Of a DNA stretch of 64,000 bases, positions 26,208 to 34,372 are shown piece after piece. The stretch's first letter is position 1; each line of letters begins with the position of its first letter. The stretch is from Maricaulis sp047308265 (GTDB taxonomy: Bacteria > Pseudomonadota > Alphaproteobacteria > Caulobacterales > Maricaulaceae), in contig NZ_JBKQWY010000002.1 in the NCBI RefSeq assembly GCF_047308265.1, positions 380,652 to 444,651 of the forward strand, in the 5' to 3' direction. The notes beneath the pieces were generated by a model. That model searched no databases, had not been told where the DNA came from, and saw only the letters and a program-made list of their open reading frames with translations. A program made the position numbers and the translations under genes.

Positions 26208-28337
26208 TCAGTTGCCGCCATCATCCTCGTCATTGCCGCCCAGGGCCTGGCCTAGGAAACCGCGCAACAGGGCTTCGGCCGGATCCACCTCTTCGGTCGG
26301 TTGTTCTCCGTCCGTTGAGTCTGCCGGTTGCGGATCCGTGGGCGGATTCAGGCCCAGTGCATCCAGCAAGCCGTCACGCAGTGCGTCTTCCGGACGGACT
26401 GGAGCCGAACCATCGCCGCCCAGCGCGTTGGAAATCACCGAATTGAGCAGCGCATTGGCGACCGCCTGGGTGTCGACACCAAAGGACAGGGCGTTGAACG
26501 AGCCGTGCGCGCGCACCGGCACGGTAATCCCCTGAATGTCCCGCTCGCCGCCCTGGCCTTGGATTGAGGCCACAGCGCGCGGCTGCAGGCGATAGTCAAG
26601 CGTCTGTTCGGGCAGATTGACCCAGCCACTGCCGGTGACCCGGATCAGCGGGCTCAGCATGGCCAGATCGGAATTGCGGGCCAGACCATCCGTCACCTGG
26701 AAGGTGGCCGAGAGTTCGGTGAAGTCGGTGGCTTCATCAGCGCCCACACCGCCAATCTCCTCACCGGAGGTTTCGGACGAGGTCTGGTCATTGGCCGCCG
26801 GTCCGGACACAAAACTCTGCACATTGCGGACGACGGAGGCGAGGTTAATGCCTTTGATAGCCCCGTCCCGGAAGGTGAACGCCCCGGTTCCGTCCAGGGC
26901 CGACATCATGGCGGCCTGGCTATTCCCACTGGTGGTGAGGTCCAGACGCAGCTCGCCCGTACCGCTGAGTTGCTCGAACCCGGCAGCCGCAATCAGGAAA
27001 GGTTCGGCATTGAGATCGCGAACATCCATCGCGGCGGAGAAGGAGGGGCGGGCCCGGCGTGCATTGGCGATGACCCGCACCGAGCCGCGGCCACCATAGA
27101 GGTCGAACTGGGTGAGTTCGGTCACCAGGCGGCTGTTTTCCAGTCGCACAGCCAGGGTTGGATCATTGACGACGATGTCGCGGAACTGGAACCGGCCCAC
27201 GCTCAGGCTCAGATCAGCATCAGCCACACCCAGACCGGCCAGATCGATCGGTTCATCACTCCAGGGCGGGATGCCTGCTTCGCTGGACGGTGAGGCCTCG
27301 GCAGGAGCGGAGGACAGGTAAGGGGTGACGTCCAGCTCCGGCACCGTCAGCGAGCCGGTGATCACAGGGCGAGAGCCCCCCAGATTGACGGCCAGATCGC
27401 CATTGGCGGCAATCTCGTCCATGCGCACCTGCGCGCTGGTCAGCGCGAAACGGGTTCCGGCGACGGCCAGTTGTCCGGATCCGGACACGGATTGCAGATT
27501 TTCACCCTCCGGCATGGGGGATCCCGCGAAGGCGGCCAGGCCGCGAAGGTCGGGAATGTCCAGATCCACGCGTCCAGTGAGCGTGAAATCCTCGCCCTGG
27601 GGAACGCGTCCGTTAAAACCGGCCTGGATCAGGCGTCCGCTCAGATCCAGGGTGATCGGGGTTTCAGCCCCTTCGAACAGGGCGCGAATGGAGGCGATTT
27701 CCGCCTCGAATCCGATCGACTCACCATCTGCGTTCAACGCGCCATCCAGTCGGGCGGGGCTGTCGAAATTCTCCATGCTCACCGACAGGTCGAGGCCGGT
27801 GATGGCGTGGCTGTCCGTGCCATTGGTGTAATAGATCGACCCATTGGTGATGCGCACATCGCCCAGCACGGTCTCGAAGGGCAGGGCGCCGGGCTGGCGG
27901 ACAAAACCCTCGCCCGCCGGGGCTGCGGGCGCGGTTTGAGCGTCGGCATTGCCGGTTTCAAACGTCCAGTTATTGCGGTTTCCGCGCTGTTCGAGGCGAA
28001 TGACCGGATCCACCAGCACGAACTGATCGATCTCGACCCGTCGACCGAGCAGCGGCAACAGGCCGACCGCGACCTGGAGATCGGCGATTTCCGCGAACAC
28101 GTCCTCGCCAAACCCGTCCGCATTGGCAATGCTCACATCGCGCGCCGAGATCTGCACACGCGGCAGGATGGAAAAGCTCAGATCGCCGGACAAATCGGCG
28201 TCGCGGCCCAATTGTTCCGACAGGGCGGTTCTGAGCGGTTCGCGATAGGTGTCCGCCGGGATCAGGGCGGGCAGGGCGAACACCGCCACCACGAGAAGGG
28301 CGATGAGGATCAGCACGATATTCAACAGGCGTTTCAT
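26208..28337 (-). CDS. AsmA family inner-membrane-anchored protein
   Basis: The 709-residue protein has an N-terminal hydrophobic anchor (LNIVLILIALLVVAVFALPAL), then an AsmA N-domain beginning LIPADTYREPLRTALSEQLGRDADLSGDLSF and a long beta-rich body, with the AsmA C-terminal region of ALDGTGAFTFRDGAIKGINLA. AsmA-type proteins form elongated lipid-transport bridges in the periplasm. The C-terminal tail is acidic and low-complexity (PADSTDGEQPTEEVDPAE). The ribosome-binding site is poor. ggt lies just downstream. Confidence 0.9.
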   Translation of the reverse strand: MKRLLNIVLILIALLVVAVFALPALIPADTYREPLRTALSEQLGRDADLSGDLSFSILPRVQISARDVSIANADGFGEDVFAEIADLQVAVGLLPLLGRRVEIDQFVLVDPVIRLEQRGNRNNWTFETGNADAQTAPAAPAGEGFVRQPGALPFETVLGDVRITNGSIYYTNGTDSHAITGLDLSVSMENFDSPARLDGALNADGESIGFEAEIASIRALFEGAETPITLDLSGRLIQAGFNGRVPQGEDFTLTGRVDLDIPDLRGLAAFAGSPMPEGENLQSVSGSGQLAVAGTRFALTSAQVRMDEIAANGDLAVNLGGSRPVITGSLTVPELDVTPYLSSAPAEASPSSEAGIPPWSDEPIDLAGLGVADADLSLSVGRFQFRDIVVNDPTLAVRLENSRLVTELTQFDLYGGRGSVRVIANARRARPSFSAAMDVRDLNAEPFLIAAAGFEQLSGTGELRLDLTTSGNSQAAMMSALDGTGAFTFRDGAIKGINLASVVRNVQSFVSGPAANDQTSSETSGEEIGGVGADEATDFTELSATFQVTDGLARNSDLAMLSPLIRVTGSGWVNLPEQTLDYRLQPRAVASIQGQGGERDIQGITVPVRAHGSFNALSFGVDTQAVANALLNSVISNALGGDGSAPVRPEDALRDGLLDALGLNPPTDPQPADSTDGEQPTEEVDPAEALLRGFLGQALGGNDEDDGGN

Positions 28338-28507
28338 CGGTTTCGCTCTTGGCTACCGGCGTGTGCCGTTTCACACGCCCGGGAGAAAACAGGACTGGCA
28401 GGGCCGGAACAGGGCAGAATATCACCCAAAGGCCGCATGGCAGGACTTGGCAATCTTGCGGGCCAGTGTAAGGGTTATCCGTGACAAAAACGAAGGGGGT
28501 AATCGTT

Positions 28508-29302
28508 ATGTCGAGTGAAAAATCCACACCGCTGATGCGCCGACGTGAGCTGATCATGGGTCTGGCTGCGGGCAGTGTCGTGCCATTCATGGCCGGTTGC
28601 GCCGAAAACGCCGCGCTGGGCCGCTCCCAATTAATGCTCGTCTCTGATGGTCAACTGGCCAATCTCTCGGCCCAGGCCTGGCAGCAATCCCTGCAACAGG
28701 AACGTGTTCTGCGCGATCCGGCCTATAACCGCCGCCTGCAGCGTGTGGGCGAGCGTGTCGTCCAGGCCTCTGGTCAGACCCAGTATGACTGGGAATTCGT
28801 GGTGTTCGACAATGATACGGTCAATGCCTGGGTTCTGCCCAATGGCAAGGTCGGTTTCTACAAGGGCATTATGGACATGATGGTGACCGATGATCACCTC
28901 GCCACTGTGATGGGCCATGAGGTCGCGCACGTCGCCGCCCGCCACTCTGCCGAACGCGCCAGCCAGCAAATGGCCGCCCAGATGGGTCTGGGTCTGCTCG
29001 ACGCCCTGGCCCAGGGCCAGATGGGCGATGCCTATGACCCCGACCTCGCCGCGGCGCTGGGTGCGGGTGTCACCTTCGGCGTGATCCTGCCCTATTCGCG
29101 TCAGCACGAATACGAGGCCGATCGTCTCGGTGTCGATTACATGGTACGCTCGCAATATGATCCGCGCCAGGCCGTCGATTTCTGGATGGCCATGTCCGAA
29201 CAAAGCCAGGGGCATACGGCGGAATTCATGTCCACCCACCCCTCCGACGACAATCGCATCGCCGCCATGCGCGCGCACATGCAGTCGATGAATTACGTCT
29301 GA
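28508..29302 (+). CDS. M48 family metalloprotease, lipoprotein
   Basis: The 264-residue protein has an RRR-containing signal with lipobox (MAGCAEN, Cys about 26), which also fits a Tat-type leader. It carries HEVAH (HExxH zinc site) and EYEADRLG with the third ligand Glu, typical of M48 proteases such as BepA/YfgC-like and LoiP. Its probable role is outer-membrane or periplasmic protein quality control. AAGGGGGT is 7 bases before ATG 28508, preferred over 28481. A strong terminator follows. Confidence 0.92.
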   Translation: MSSEKSTPLMRRRELIMGLAAGSVVPFMAGCAENAALGRSQLMLVSDGQLANLSAQAWQQSLQQERVLRDPAYNRRLQRVGERVVQASGQTQYDWEFVVFDNDTVNAWVLPNGKVGFYKGIMDMMVTDDHLATVMGHEVAHVAARHSAERASQQMAAQMGLGLLDALAQGQMGDAYDPDLAAALGAGVTFGVILPYSRQHEYEADRLGVDYMVRSQYDPRQAVDFWMAMSEQSQGHTAEFMSTHPSDDNRIAAMRAHMQSMNYV

Positions 29303-29343
29303 TCACAACGCATCAGACCTGTATCAGACCTGTCGCCACACAG

Positions 29344-29373
29344 ACCCGGGGGCCTCGTGCGCCCGGGTTTTTT
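29344..29373 (+). terminator. Terminator of the M48 protease gene
   Basis: Stem ACCCGGG (29344-29350) and CCCGGGT (29362-29368) is followed by TTTTTT, 41 bases after the stop codon. Confidence 0.85.
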
Positions 29374-29402
29374 GTGGAGTTCACGTTTTTTGTGGAGGTC
29401 AC
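29367..29402 (+). repeat. Tandem duplication of 18 bases after the terminator
   Basis: GTTTTTTGTGGAGTTCAC (29367-29384) is followed directly by GTTTTTTGTGGAGGTCAC (29385-29402), one mismatch. The first unit includes the T-run of the terminator, so the duplication probably arose by slippage there. Confidence 0.8.
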
Positions 29403-29493
29403 TCTGTCGATTGCGCTCGGCCGATAGCGCGTTGGCGCGTGGGTATCGACAGGGACGGATGCAGGCGCGAGGCCCGGGAGCGAAACCGGAGAG

Positions 29494-29530
29494 CGAACCG
29501 GGGGAACGAACCGGGGGAACGAACCGGGGA
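29494..29530 (+). repeat. Short 13-base tandem repeat in a gene-free stretch
   Basis: Three copies of CGAACCGGGGGAA (29494-29506, 29507-29519, partial 29520-29530), with a degenerate copy before. The whole 29303-29730 stretch (about 430 bases) holds this, the terminator and the 18-base duplication; I see no gene with a ribosome-binding site in it. Confidence 0.7.
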
Positions 29531-29730
29531 GAGAGCCCAAGTGAGCGCCGGGGCTGAGAAGCCGCTGAAGCGGTATGACAGGGCGCTGAAAAAGCTCTGA
29601 CAGCGCGCTTGCCATGTCTGCATGCCGGCGTTAGTTTCCCGCGCCTTGACGCCGCTTGGTGTCAGGCCCGTTCTGACGGTCGGCCGGTGAGGCCTGCTCT
29701 CATCCTGCCGATCCGACCAGAGCCCGATGT

Positions 29731-29807
29731 GCCGCCTTAGCTCAGTTGGTTAGAGCGCTAGATTGTGGATCTAGAGGTCCCCCGTTCGAACCGGGGAGGC
29801 GGTACCA
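29731..29807 (+). tRNA. tRNA-His (anticodon GTG), without G-1
   Basis: Acceptor GCCGCCT (29731-29737) pairs with AGGCGGT (29797-29803), giving a G1-U72 wobble at the top, then A73 and encoded CCA (29804-29807). The anticodon arm CTAGA/TCTAG holds TTGTGGA (GTG). There is T, not G, at the -1 position. Loss of G-1 together with U72/A73 is known in many alphaproteobacteria whose HisRS has changed recognition. The rest of the cloverleaf is normal. Confidence 0.97.
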
Positions 29808-29870
29808 TTTTTTCTCTCCGGAATGCGCTGTTTTCTTCGTCACGCAGCGCCCACCGTCATCCCCTCACAC

Positions 29871-30890
29871 TCACTCCGCGCTCACGCCCCGCGTGTCGAG
29901 CCAGGTGGTGAACTGGGTCAGCCAGTCATCGGCCGGTGTGCCGCGCTGGTAACTGCCAAACCCGTGTCCGCCGCTCTCGTAATAGTGAAACTCCACCGGA
30001 CTGCCGCGCGCCTGCCAGTCTTCGATCAGCGCAAAACCCTGACCGGCAAACAGGCTATCATCGGCGGCCAGTGCCACAAAAAGCGGCGGCGGCATGGCCG
30101 GGATTTCCGGCGGATTCATGGGGCCATAGACATAGCCGAGGAAGGCCGGAACCGGGATGGCCGTGTCGGCAGTGTCCAGGCTCAGACCCAGGGCGGTGAT
30201 GGCGCCGGCGGAAAAGCCCAGCACACCGGTGCGGGTGATATCGATATCCCAGTCGGCAGCACCCTCATGGATAATCTGCCAGGCCAGACCGGCATCCTGC
30301 ACAGCCAGACCCATGCCGCGCGTGCGGTCAAATCCGCTAAATGGCTCGCGTCCGGAGAAGATGGCGCGCATGTGGTTGGAAAACCCGGCCTCGTCCTGCG
30401 GTGTGGTCATGGTGCGGTATTTCAGCAGGAAGACCGTATACCCTTGGGCGACCAGGGGTTCGGCGATGCGATAGCCTTCATTGTCGATGGAGACAAACTG
30501 AAAGCCGCCGCCCGGAATGAGCAGGATCGCCGCACCATTGGCCGTGTCGGGATCCGGCAGGATGGGCAGAAGCGTGGGCCGGGTCACATTGCGCACCCAG
30601 CGTTCCTCACCAAAATCGGACCAAATTTCCGTGTCTTCCGGCATGGGTGGGGTGTCGTAGAGCGCCAGGGCGCCCGGATCGATCTGGGCGAGCACGCGTG
30701 TGGTCATGGCGGGATAAGAGTCCTCTGTCAGGTCCTGGGGCAGATCCTGGGTCCGGTCCTGGCTGTGCGCTGGGGGCAGGGCGAGTGTGAACAGAGTAAG
30801 AAGCAACAGGGCGAGTGTACTGAAGACGAACAGGCAGGCCCGGGCCATGACGCCGCGCGGCTGGTGCTCATCGAAACTGTAGGGTGTCAT
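29871..30890 (-). CDS. Secreted alpha/beta hydrolase (esterase/acetylesterase-like)
   Basis: The protein of 339 residues (from ATG 30890) begins MTPYSFDEHQPRGVMARACLF and has a signal segment ending near PPAHSQD, then a short repeat QDRTQDLPQDLTED. The hydrolase core has GGGFQFVSIDNEGYRIAEPL, nucleophile elbow GFSAGA, and the catalytic His at GGHGFG. This resembles bacterial esterases and acetyl-xylan-esterase-like enzymes; the substrate is unknown. An alternative start is ATG 30848, and an even longer frame begins at 31019, which I reject. Confidence 0.85.
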   Translation of the reverse strand: MTPYSFDEHQPRGVMARACLFVFSTLALLLLTLFTLALPPAHSQDRTQDLPQDLTEDSYPAMTTRVLAQIDPGALALYDTPPMPEDTEIWSDFGEERWVRNVTRPTLLPILPDPDTANGAAILLIPGGGFQFVSIDNEGYRIAEPLVAQGYTVFLLKYRTMTTPQDEAGFSNHMRAIFSGREPFSGFDRTRGMGLAVQDAGLAWQIIHEGAADWDIDITRTGVLGFSAGAITALGLSLDTADTAIPVPAFLGYVYGPMNPPEIPAMPPPLFVALAADDSLFAGQGFALIEDWQARGSPVEFHYYESGGHGFGSYQRGTPADDWLTQFTTWLDTRGVSAE

Positions 30891-31091
30891 GGGGCCGACC
30901 TGGATTGCGTGAGTGCTTGATGATGGCAGTGCGCAGTCTAGGCCGAGGGGGCGGAGAGGAGCAATCCTGTGCGCGATGGGCTGAAGGCCTGGTCTTGAGC
31001 GGGTTTTGGTGTGCGTCATTTTTATGTTGCTGGACGCGCGTCCCGTCTCGCGTTAACTCTTTTTAGTTGTTTTACGGCTTTGGGGGAAAGC

Positions 31092-31823
31092 ATGATCTGG
31101 CGTCGTGAAGATCAGAATTTCGGGTATGTGACCTTTAATGAAAACCGGGCGCGCCTGTCCTATGAGGGGGCAAAAGACGGCACATTCGTGCGTGCGGGCC
31201 TGTTGAATGACGGTGTGGAGGCCCTGACCGCCACAGATGATTTCTTCACCGGTGCCACGATCGGCTATGGTCGCGAATTGGTCAGTACGCAATCTTTCGA
31301 TGTGCCTCGCAAGGTCGGGCTGTTGGACCGCCTGAGCCGCCAGGCGCCGCGTCTGTGCATGGATATCCAGCGCAAGATGGGCTTTGCCGTGCTGGCCGCC
31401 CGCGAATTCCAGAGCTTCCAGGTGCATTACGACAATACACTGGACGCGTTTCGCGCGGCCGAGGCTGCCGGCAATCAGGCGGCACAGGAAGAGGCCGCCG
31501 CGACCCTCGTGCGTTTGATGGCGGTCTATCTCGATCGCATGGGAGAGGCCTATATCACCCACCGCGCCGCGCTGCAGACGAAACTGATGCGCGATTTCAG
31601 AGGCGAGTTCGAGGGGTTGCGCGGTGCCGAGCAAAGCCGTGTTGAGACCTTCTATGCACGCCTCGAAATGGTTGCGGGCATTTTCTACCAGGTCTACGAA
31701 GTGGAAGTGCCGCCGGTTCTCGAAGCCGAGGATCTGACGCTGAGCCATCTCAATCGCTGGGTCGAATTTTTGATCGGTGCGCTGGTTCACATGGGCGAGG
31801 CCTTCGATGCGATCAAGGATTAA
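31092..31823 (+). CDS. Conserved-looking protein of unknown function
   Basis: The 243-residue protein begins MIWRREDQNFGYVTFNENRARLS. It is soluble, has no signal peptide and looks helical over residues 90-230 with many Ala, Glu and Arg. I recognise no family. It has a good GGGGAAAG ribosome-binding site before the ATG and a strong terminator after it, so it is very probably a real single-gene unit. TTAACTCTTTTTAG, 26 bases before the start, is one base short of a CtrA box spacing. Confidence 0.8.
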   Translation: MIWRREDQNFGYVTFNENRARLSYEGAKDGTFVRAGLLNDGVEALTATDDFFTGATIGYGRELVSTQSFDVPRKVGLLDRLSRQAPRLCMDIQRKMGFAVLAAREFQSFQVHYDNTLDAFRAAEAAGNQAAQEEAAATLVRLMAVYLDRMGEAYITHRAALQTKLMRDFRGEFEGLRGAEQSRVETFYARLEMVAGIFYQVYEVEVPPVLEAEDLTLSHLNRWVEFLIGALVHMGEAFDAIKD

Positions 31824-31860
31824 GGCGCCTCCCACAAGGGGTGTTTGACAAGCAATCCGG

Positions 31861-31889
31861 GGCCCGCGCATCAGTGTCGCGGGCCTTTT
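31861..31889 (+). terminator. Terminator after the unknown gene
   Basis: An 8-base stem GGCCCGCG (31861-31868) / CGCGGGCC (31878-31885) is followed by TTTTGTTTT. Confidence 0.9.
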
Positions 31890-32037
31890 GTTTTGAGCGC
31901 GTTTCAGATTCGGGCTTTTGCCCGAATGCGTCCGACAGTGAGGGTTTTCGTTTGGGAACTTGGTGGGTGACTGAAATTGTCGCCCTCGTGGATCAGTATC
32001 TCTTCAACGCAGACGCACACAGTGTTGGAGAGACATC

Positions 32038-32289
32038 ATGGCTATCGCTATTCACGCCTTTATCCCCGGAGCCGGTGGTCGCACCCGTTCAATGGTGCCG
32101 CACAAATTTCGTGACGGGTTTTTCCGCATGCAGGAGCCCAACAATGATGCCAGCTGCCTGCATGTTGAAGATCTGCGCTCGGTCTGTCGTTATCTCAATC
32201 GCGGGTATCGCCTGGCCATGAGTGCCGCGGACGGTCATGCCATGCCGTCCTGGATGGGGGCGGACAAGGTGAAGATCGCCATTCGCTAG
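32038..32289 (+). CDS. Small hypothetical protein (83 residues)
   Basis: The protein reads MAIAIHAFIPGAGGRTRSM and so on, with two Cys, a mix of charged and aromatic residues and no signal or membrane helix. GGAGAG lies 7 bases before the ATG. It lies between a terminator and the converging WYL gene. It is not similar to anything I recognise and might be spurious, but the ribosome-binding site and the clean start favour a real gene. Confidence 0.5.
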   Translation: MAIAIHAFIPGAGGRTRSMVPHKFRDGFFRMQEPNNDASCLHVEDLRSVCRYLNRGYRLAMSAADGHAMPSWMGADKVKIAIR

Positions 32290-32351
32290 GTTTTGGCGCC
32301 TGGTGCTGGCCCTGTTCTGGTCCTGATCAAGTCCTGATCTGGCCCTGTGCG

Positions 32352-33338
32352 TCAGGGCAGGGCGGGAAATTCGCGCTGATACCCGATCACCATGTCCTTG
32401 AGGCCCTGGGGTCGGATGACCTCCACCTCCTGACCCCAAGCATAGAGGTGCCAGCACATTTCCAGCCAGCCCGCCGCATTGAACCGGATGGTTAAAGATC
32501 CGTCCTGGGCCCATTCCAGCTCTTGCGCCGGGTGAAACCGAAAGCGGGCGGCATGGGGGGCGGCGCGCGGCGAAAACCGCCATTCCACCGGGCCGTACTC
32601 GTCTTCATTCTGGAAGGCGCCAAAGGCCCGCTGGGCATACCGATGAATGTCAAACCCCGGCGGGCGCTCGAAACTTTCCTCATGCAGGGTGGCCTGTTCA
32701 ATGTCCTCGACCCGGTAATGGCGCAGGCTCATCGCGTCGCGCGCCCGATCACGTGCAACCAAATAGCGACGGGTGCCTAGCAGCAGGCCATAGGGTTCGA
32801 TCTCGCGCTGGCGAGGGGCGGGGTCATTGCGGCTGCGATAGGAAATCGTCAGTACAAACGGACCTTTGAGCGCTGTGGCGATGGCTTCGTCAACATCTTC
32901 ACGCGTGCGCGGTCTCGGTCCAGGCCGTGCGGCATGGCCCATGGCTTCGAGCAGGGCCTCCTGGTCGGCTTCAAGGCGGAAGCGGTGTCGGTCAGGGATC
33001 AGCGCCTGAACCGTGTCACGCAGGTTTTTCAGGGCCCGTGCCGCGCTGTCACCCTCATCGTTCAGGCGTTCGATAACCAGATCCAGTGCGGCGATCTCCT
33101 CGGCCTGGGGCGCCAGAAACTCCGCGACTCTGCGAGGTGGCAGGCGCCAGCGTTTGCGCCCTTCACTATCAAAATAATCCTCTGCGTCCGGGAAGACCTC
33201 GGCGAGGGCCTGACCCATGCGCTGGGCTGTTCGCCGGACTACACCAAATTCCCGCTCAATCTCGTCGAGGGATATTCCGACGCGCCCCGAGGCCAGCCGG
33301 GCCAGACGCAGTAGATCGACAGCTTTGGAGAATGACAT
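32352..33338 (-). CDS. WYL-domain transcriptional regulator
   Basis: The 328-residue protein (from ATG 33338) has an N-terminal helix-turn-helix (LLRLARLASGRVGISLDEIEREFGVVRRTAQRM) and a WYL-type beta domain (about 150-310) with the RRYLVARDRARDAMSLRHYRVEDIEQATL region. This architecture binds DNA and senses nucleotides or nucleic acids; WYL regulators often control stress or defence genes. The target is unknown. Two more in-frame starts (33350 and 33380) have no better ribosome-binding site. It converges on the 83-residue gene and diverges from the transglycosylase gene. Confidence 0.87.
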   Translation of the reverse strand: MSFSKAVDLLRLARLASGRVGISLDEIEREFGVVRRTAQRMGQALAEVFPDAEDYFDSEGRKRWRLPPRRVAEFLAPQAEEIAALDLVIERLNDEGDSAARALKNLRDTVQALIPDRHRFRLEADQEALLEAMGHAARPGPRPRTREDVDEAIATALKGPFVLTISYRSRNDPAPRQREIEPYGLLLGTRRYLVARDRARDAMSLRHYRVEDIEQATLHEESFERPPGFDIHRYAQRAFGAFQNEDEYGPVEWRFSPRAAPHAARFRFHPAQELEWAQDGSLTIRFNAAGWLEMCWHLYAWGQEVEVIRPQGLKDMVIGYQREFPALP

Positions 33339-33410
33339 GGAGGGTCTCATCACTATGGGTGACAGAATTTGACATGACACAGGTCGGGTGTCGAGCCGTG
33401 AGAATCGGCG

Positions 33411-33425
33411 TTAATCTCTGTTTAG
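33411..33425 (+). promoter_or_regulatory. CtrA-like box upstream of the transglycosylase
   Basis: TTAA-TCTCTGT-TTAG matches the CtrA consensus TTAA-N7-TTAA at seven of eight defined positions and lies 47 bases before the start codon. CtrA is the alphaproteobacterial cell-cycle regulator; binding here is a prediction. Confidence 0.45.
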
Positions 33426-33471
33426 TCTTATCTCGCTCACACTTCGCACGAACAGGAATCAGGAGACCGGC

Positions 33472-34266
33472 TTGGTCGAAGCGGTTGAACATACGGGCCT
33501 GCAGCGCTCGACACGGGTCATTCGCGACGCCGCCAATGCCACAGGGGCTGATTTCGACTTCCTCCTGCGAACGGCTGCGCGCGAAAGCAATTTCGATCCC
33601 GCAGCCCAGGCGCGCACCTCGTCTGCGGCGGGCATGTTCCAGTTTATTGAGCAGACCTGGCTGGGTGTGATGCAGCGCCATGGTGCCGCGCACGGTCACG
33701 GTGAACTGTCCCAGGCCATTGAAACATCGGCTGGTGGGCGTTTGTCGGTGAGTGATCCGGACACGCGCCAGGCCCTGCTGGATTTGCGGTTTGATGCTGG
33801 TTTGTCCGCGCGGATGGCGGCTGAGCTGGCGTCGGAAAACGCGGCTGTCCTGCAATCGCGTATCGGACGTGAACCGTCATCCGGAGAGCTCTATGCGGCT
33901 CATTTTCTGGGTGCATCCGGGGCGGCGGATCTGATCCAGGCCGCGGACCAGGCACCGGACGCTCCGGCGGATCAGTATTTTCCGCGCGCGGCTGACACCA
34001 ATCGTCCCATATTTTATGAGCACGGCACACCGCGGTCCTTGCGCGATGTTCTGGCACGATTGACTGAGGAACGCCCGGTCAATCTGCCTGTCGAGCCCGC
34101 AGTCCAGGCAACGGACACCGTGCCTGCTATGGCGCAAGCGTCTGAACCACAGGGTTATTTCACACCTTCCGTCGTAGGCTATACCAGCGGGGAGTTATCG
34201 CCCTTGCTGGTGGAATTGCTGGCCTCGATGGACTTGCCCTTCGCGGACAAGGATCGTGAGTGGTAA
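33472..34266 (+). CDS. Lytic-transglycosylase-like (SLT/lysozyme-fold) protein
   Basis: The 264-residue protein has no signal peptide in the part I can read. It begins VEAVEHTGLQRSTRVIRDAANATG, then FDFLLRTAARESNFDPAAQARTSSAAGMFQFIEQTWLGVM, the SLT-like motif with catalytic Glu in ARESNF and the GMFQF segment. The C-terminal 100 residues look disordered. It starts at TTG 33472 with AGGAG 6 bases upstream, as there is no in-frame ATG nearby. Similar proteins serve in flagellum or cell-wall remodelling. The CtrA-like box before it and the DUF2336 gene after it suggest a polar or cell-cycle role (inference). Confidence 0.8.
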   Translation: MVEAVEHTGLQRSTRVIRDAANATGADFDFLLRTAARESNFDPAAQARTSSAAGMFQFIEQTWLGVMQRHGAAHGHGELSQAIETSAGGRLSVSDPDTRQALLDLRFDAGLSARMAAELASENAAVLQSRIGREPSSGELYAAHFLGASGAADLIQAADQAPDAPADQYFPRAADTNRPIFYEHGTPRSLRDVLARLTEERPVNLPVEPAVQATDTVPAMAQASEPQGYFTPSVVGYTSGELSPLLVELLASMDLPFADKDREW

Positions 34267-34372
34267 ACCGGGCGGTGTCCCGGAAAGCTTTCGTTAATCA
34301 TGATTTCGGTAATCTTCCAGGTGATTTGGTGTGGTCCGTCTGCGGCCATGCCTGCTTCTGAAAGGGCCGATC

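Noticed and set aside
29494..29530. CGAACCGGGGGAA repeats considered as a CRISPR array
   Set aside because: Repeats are only 13 bases, directly adjacent with no spacers.
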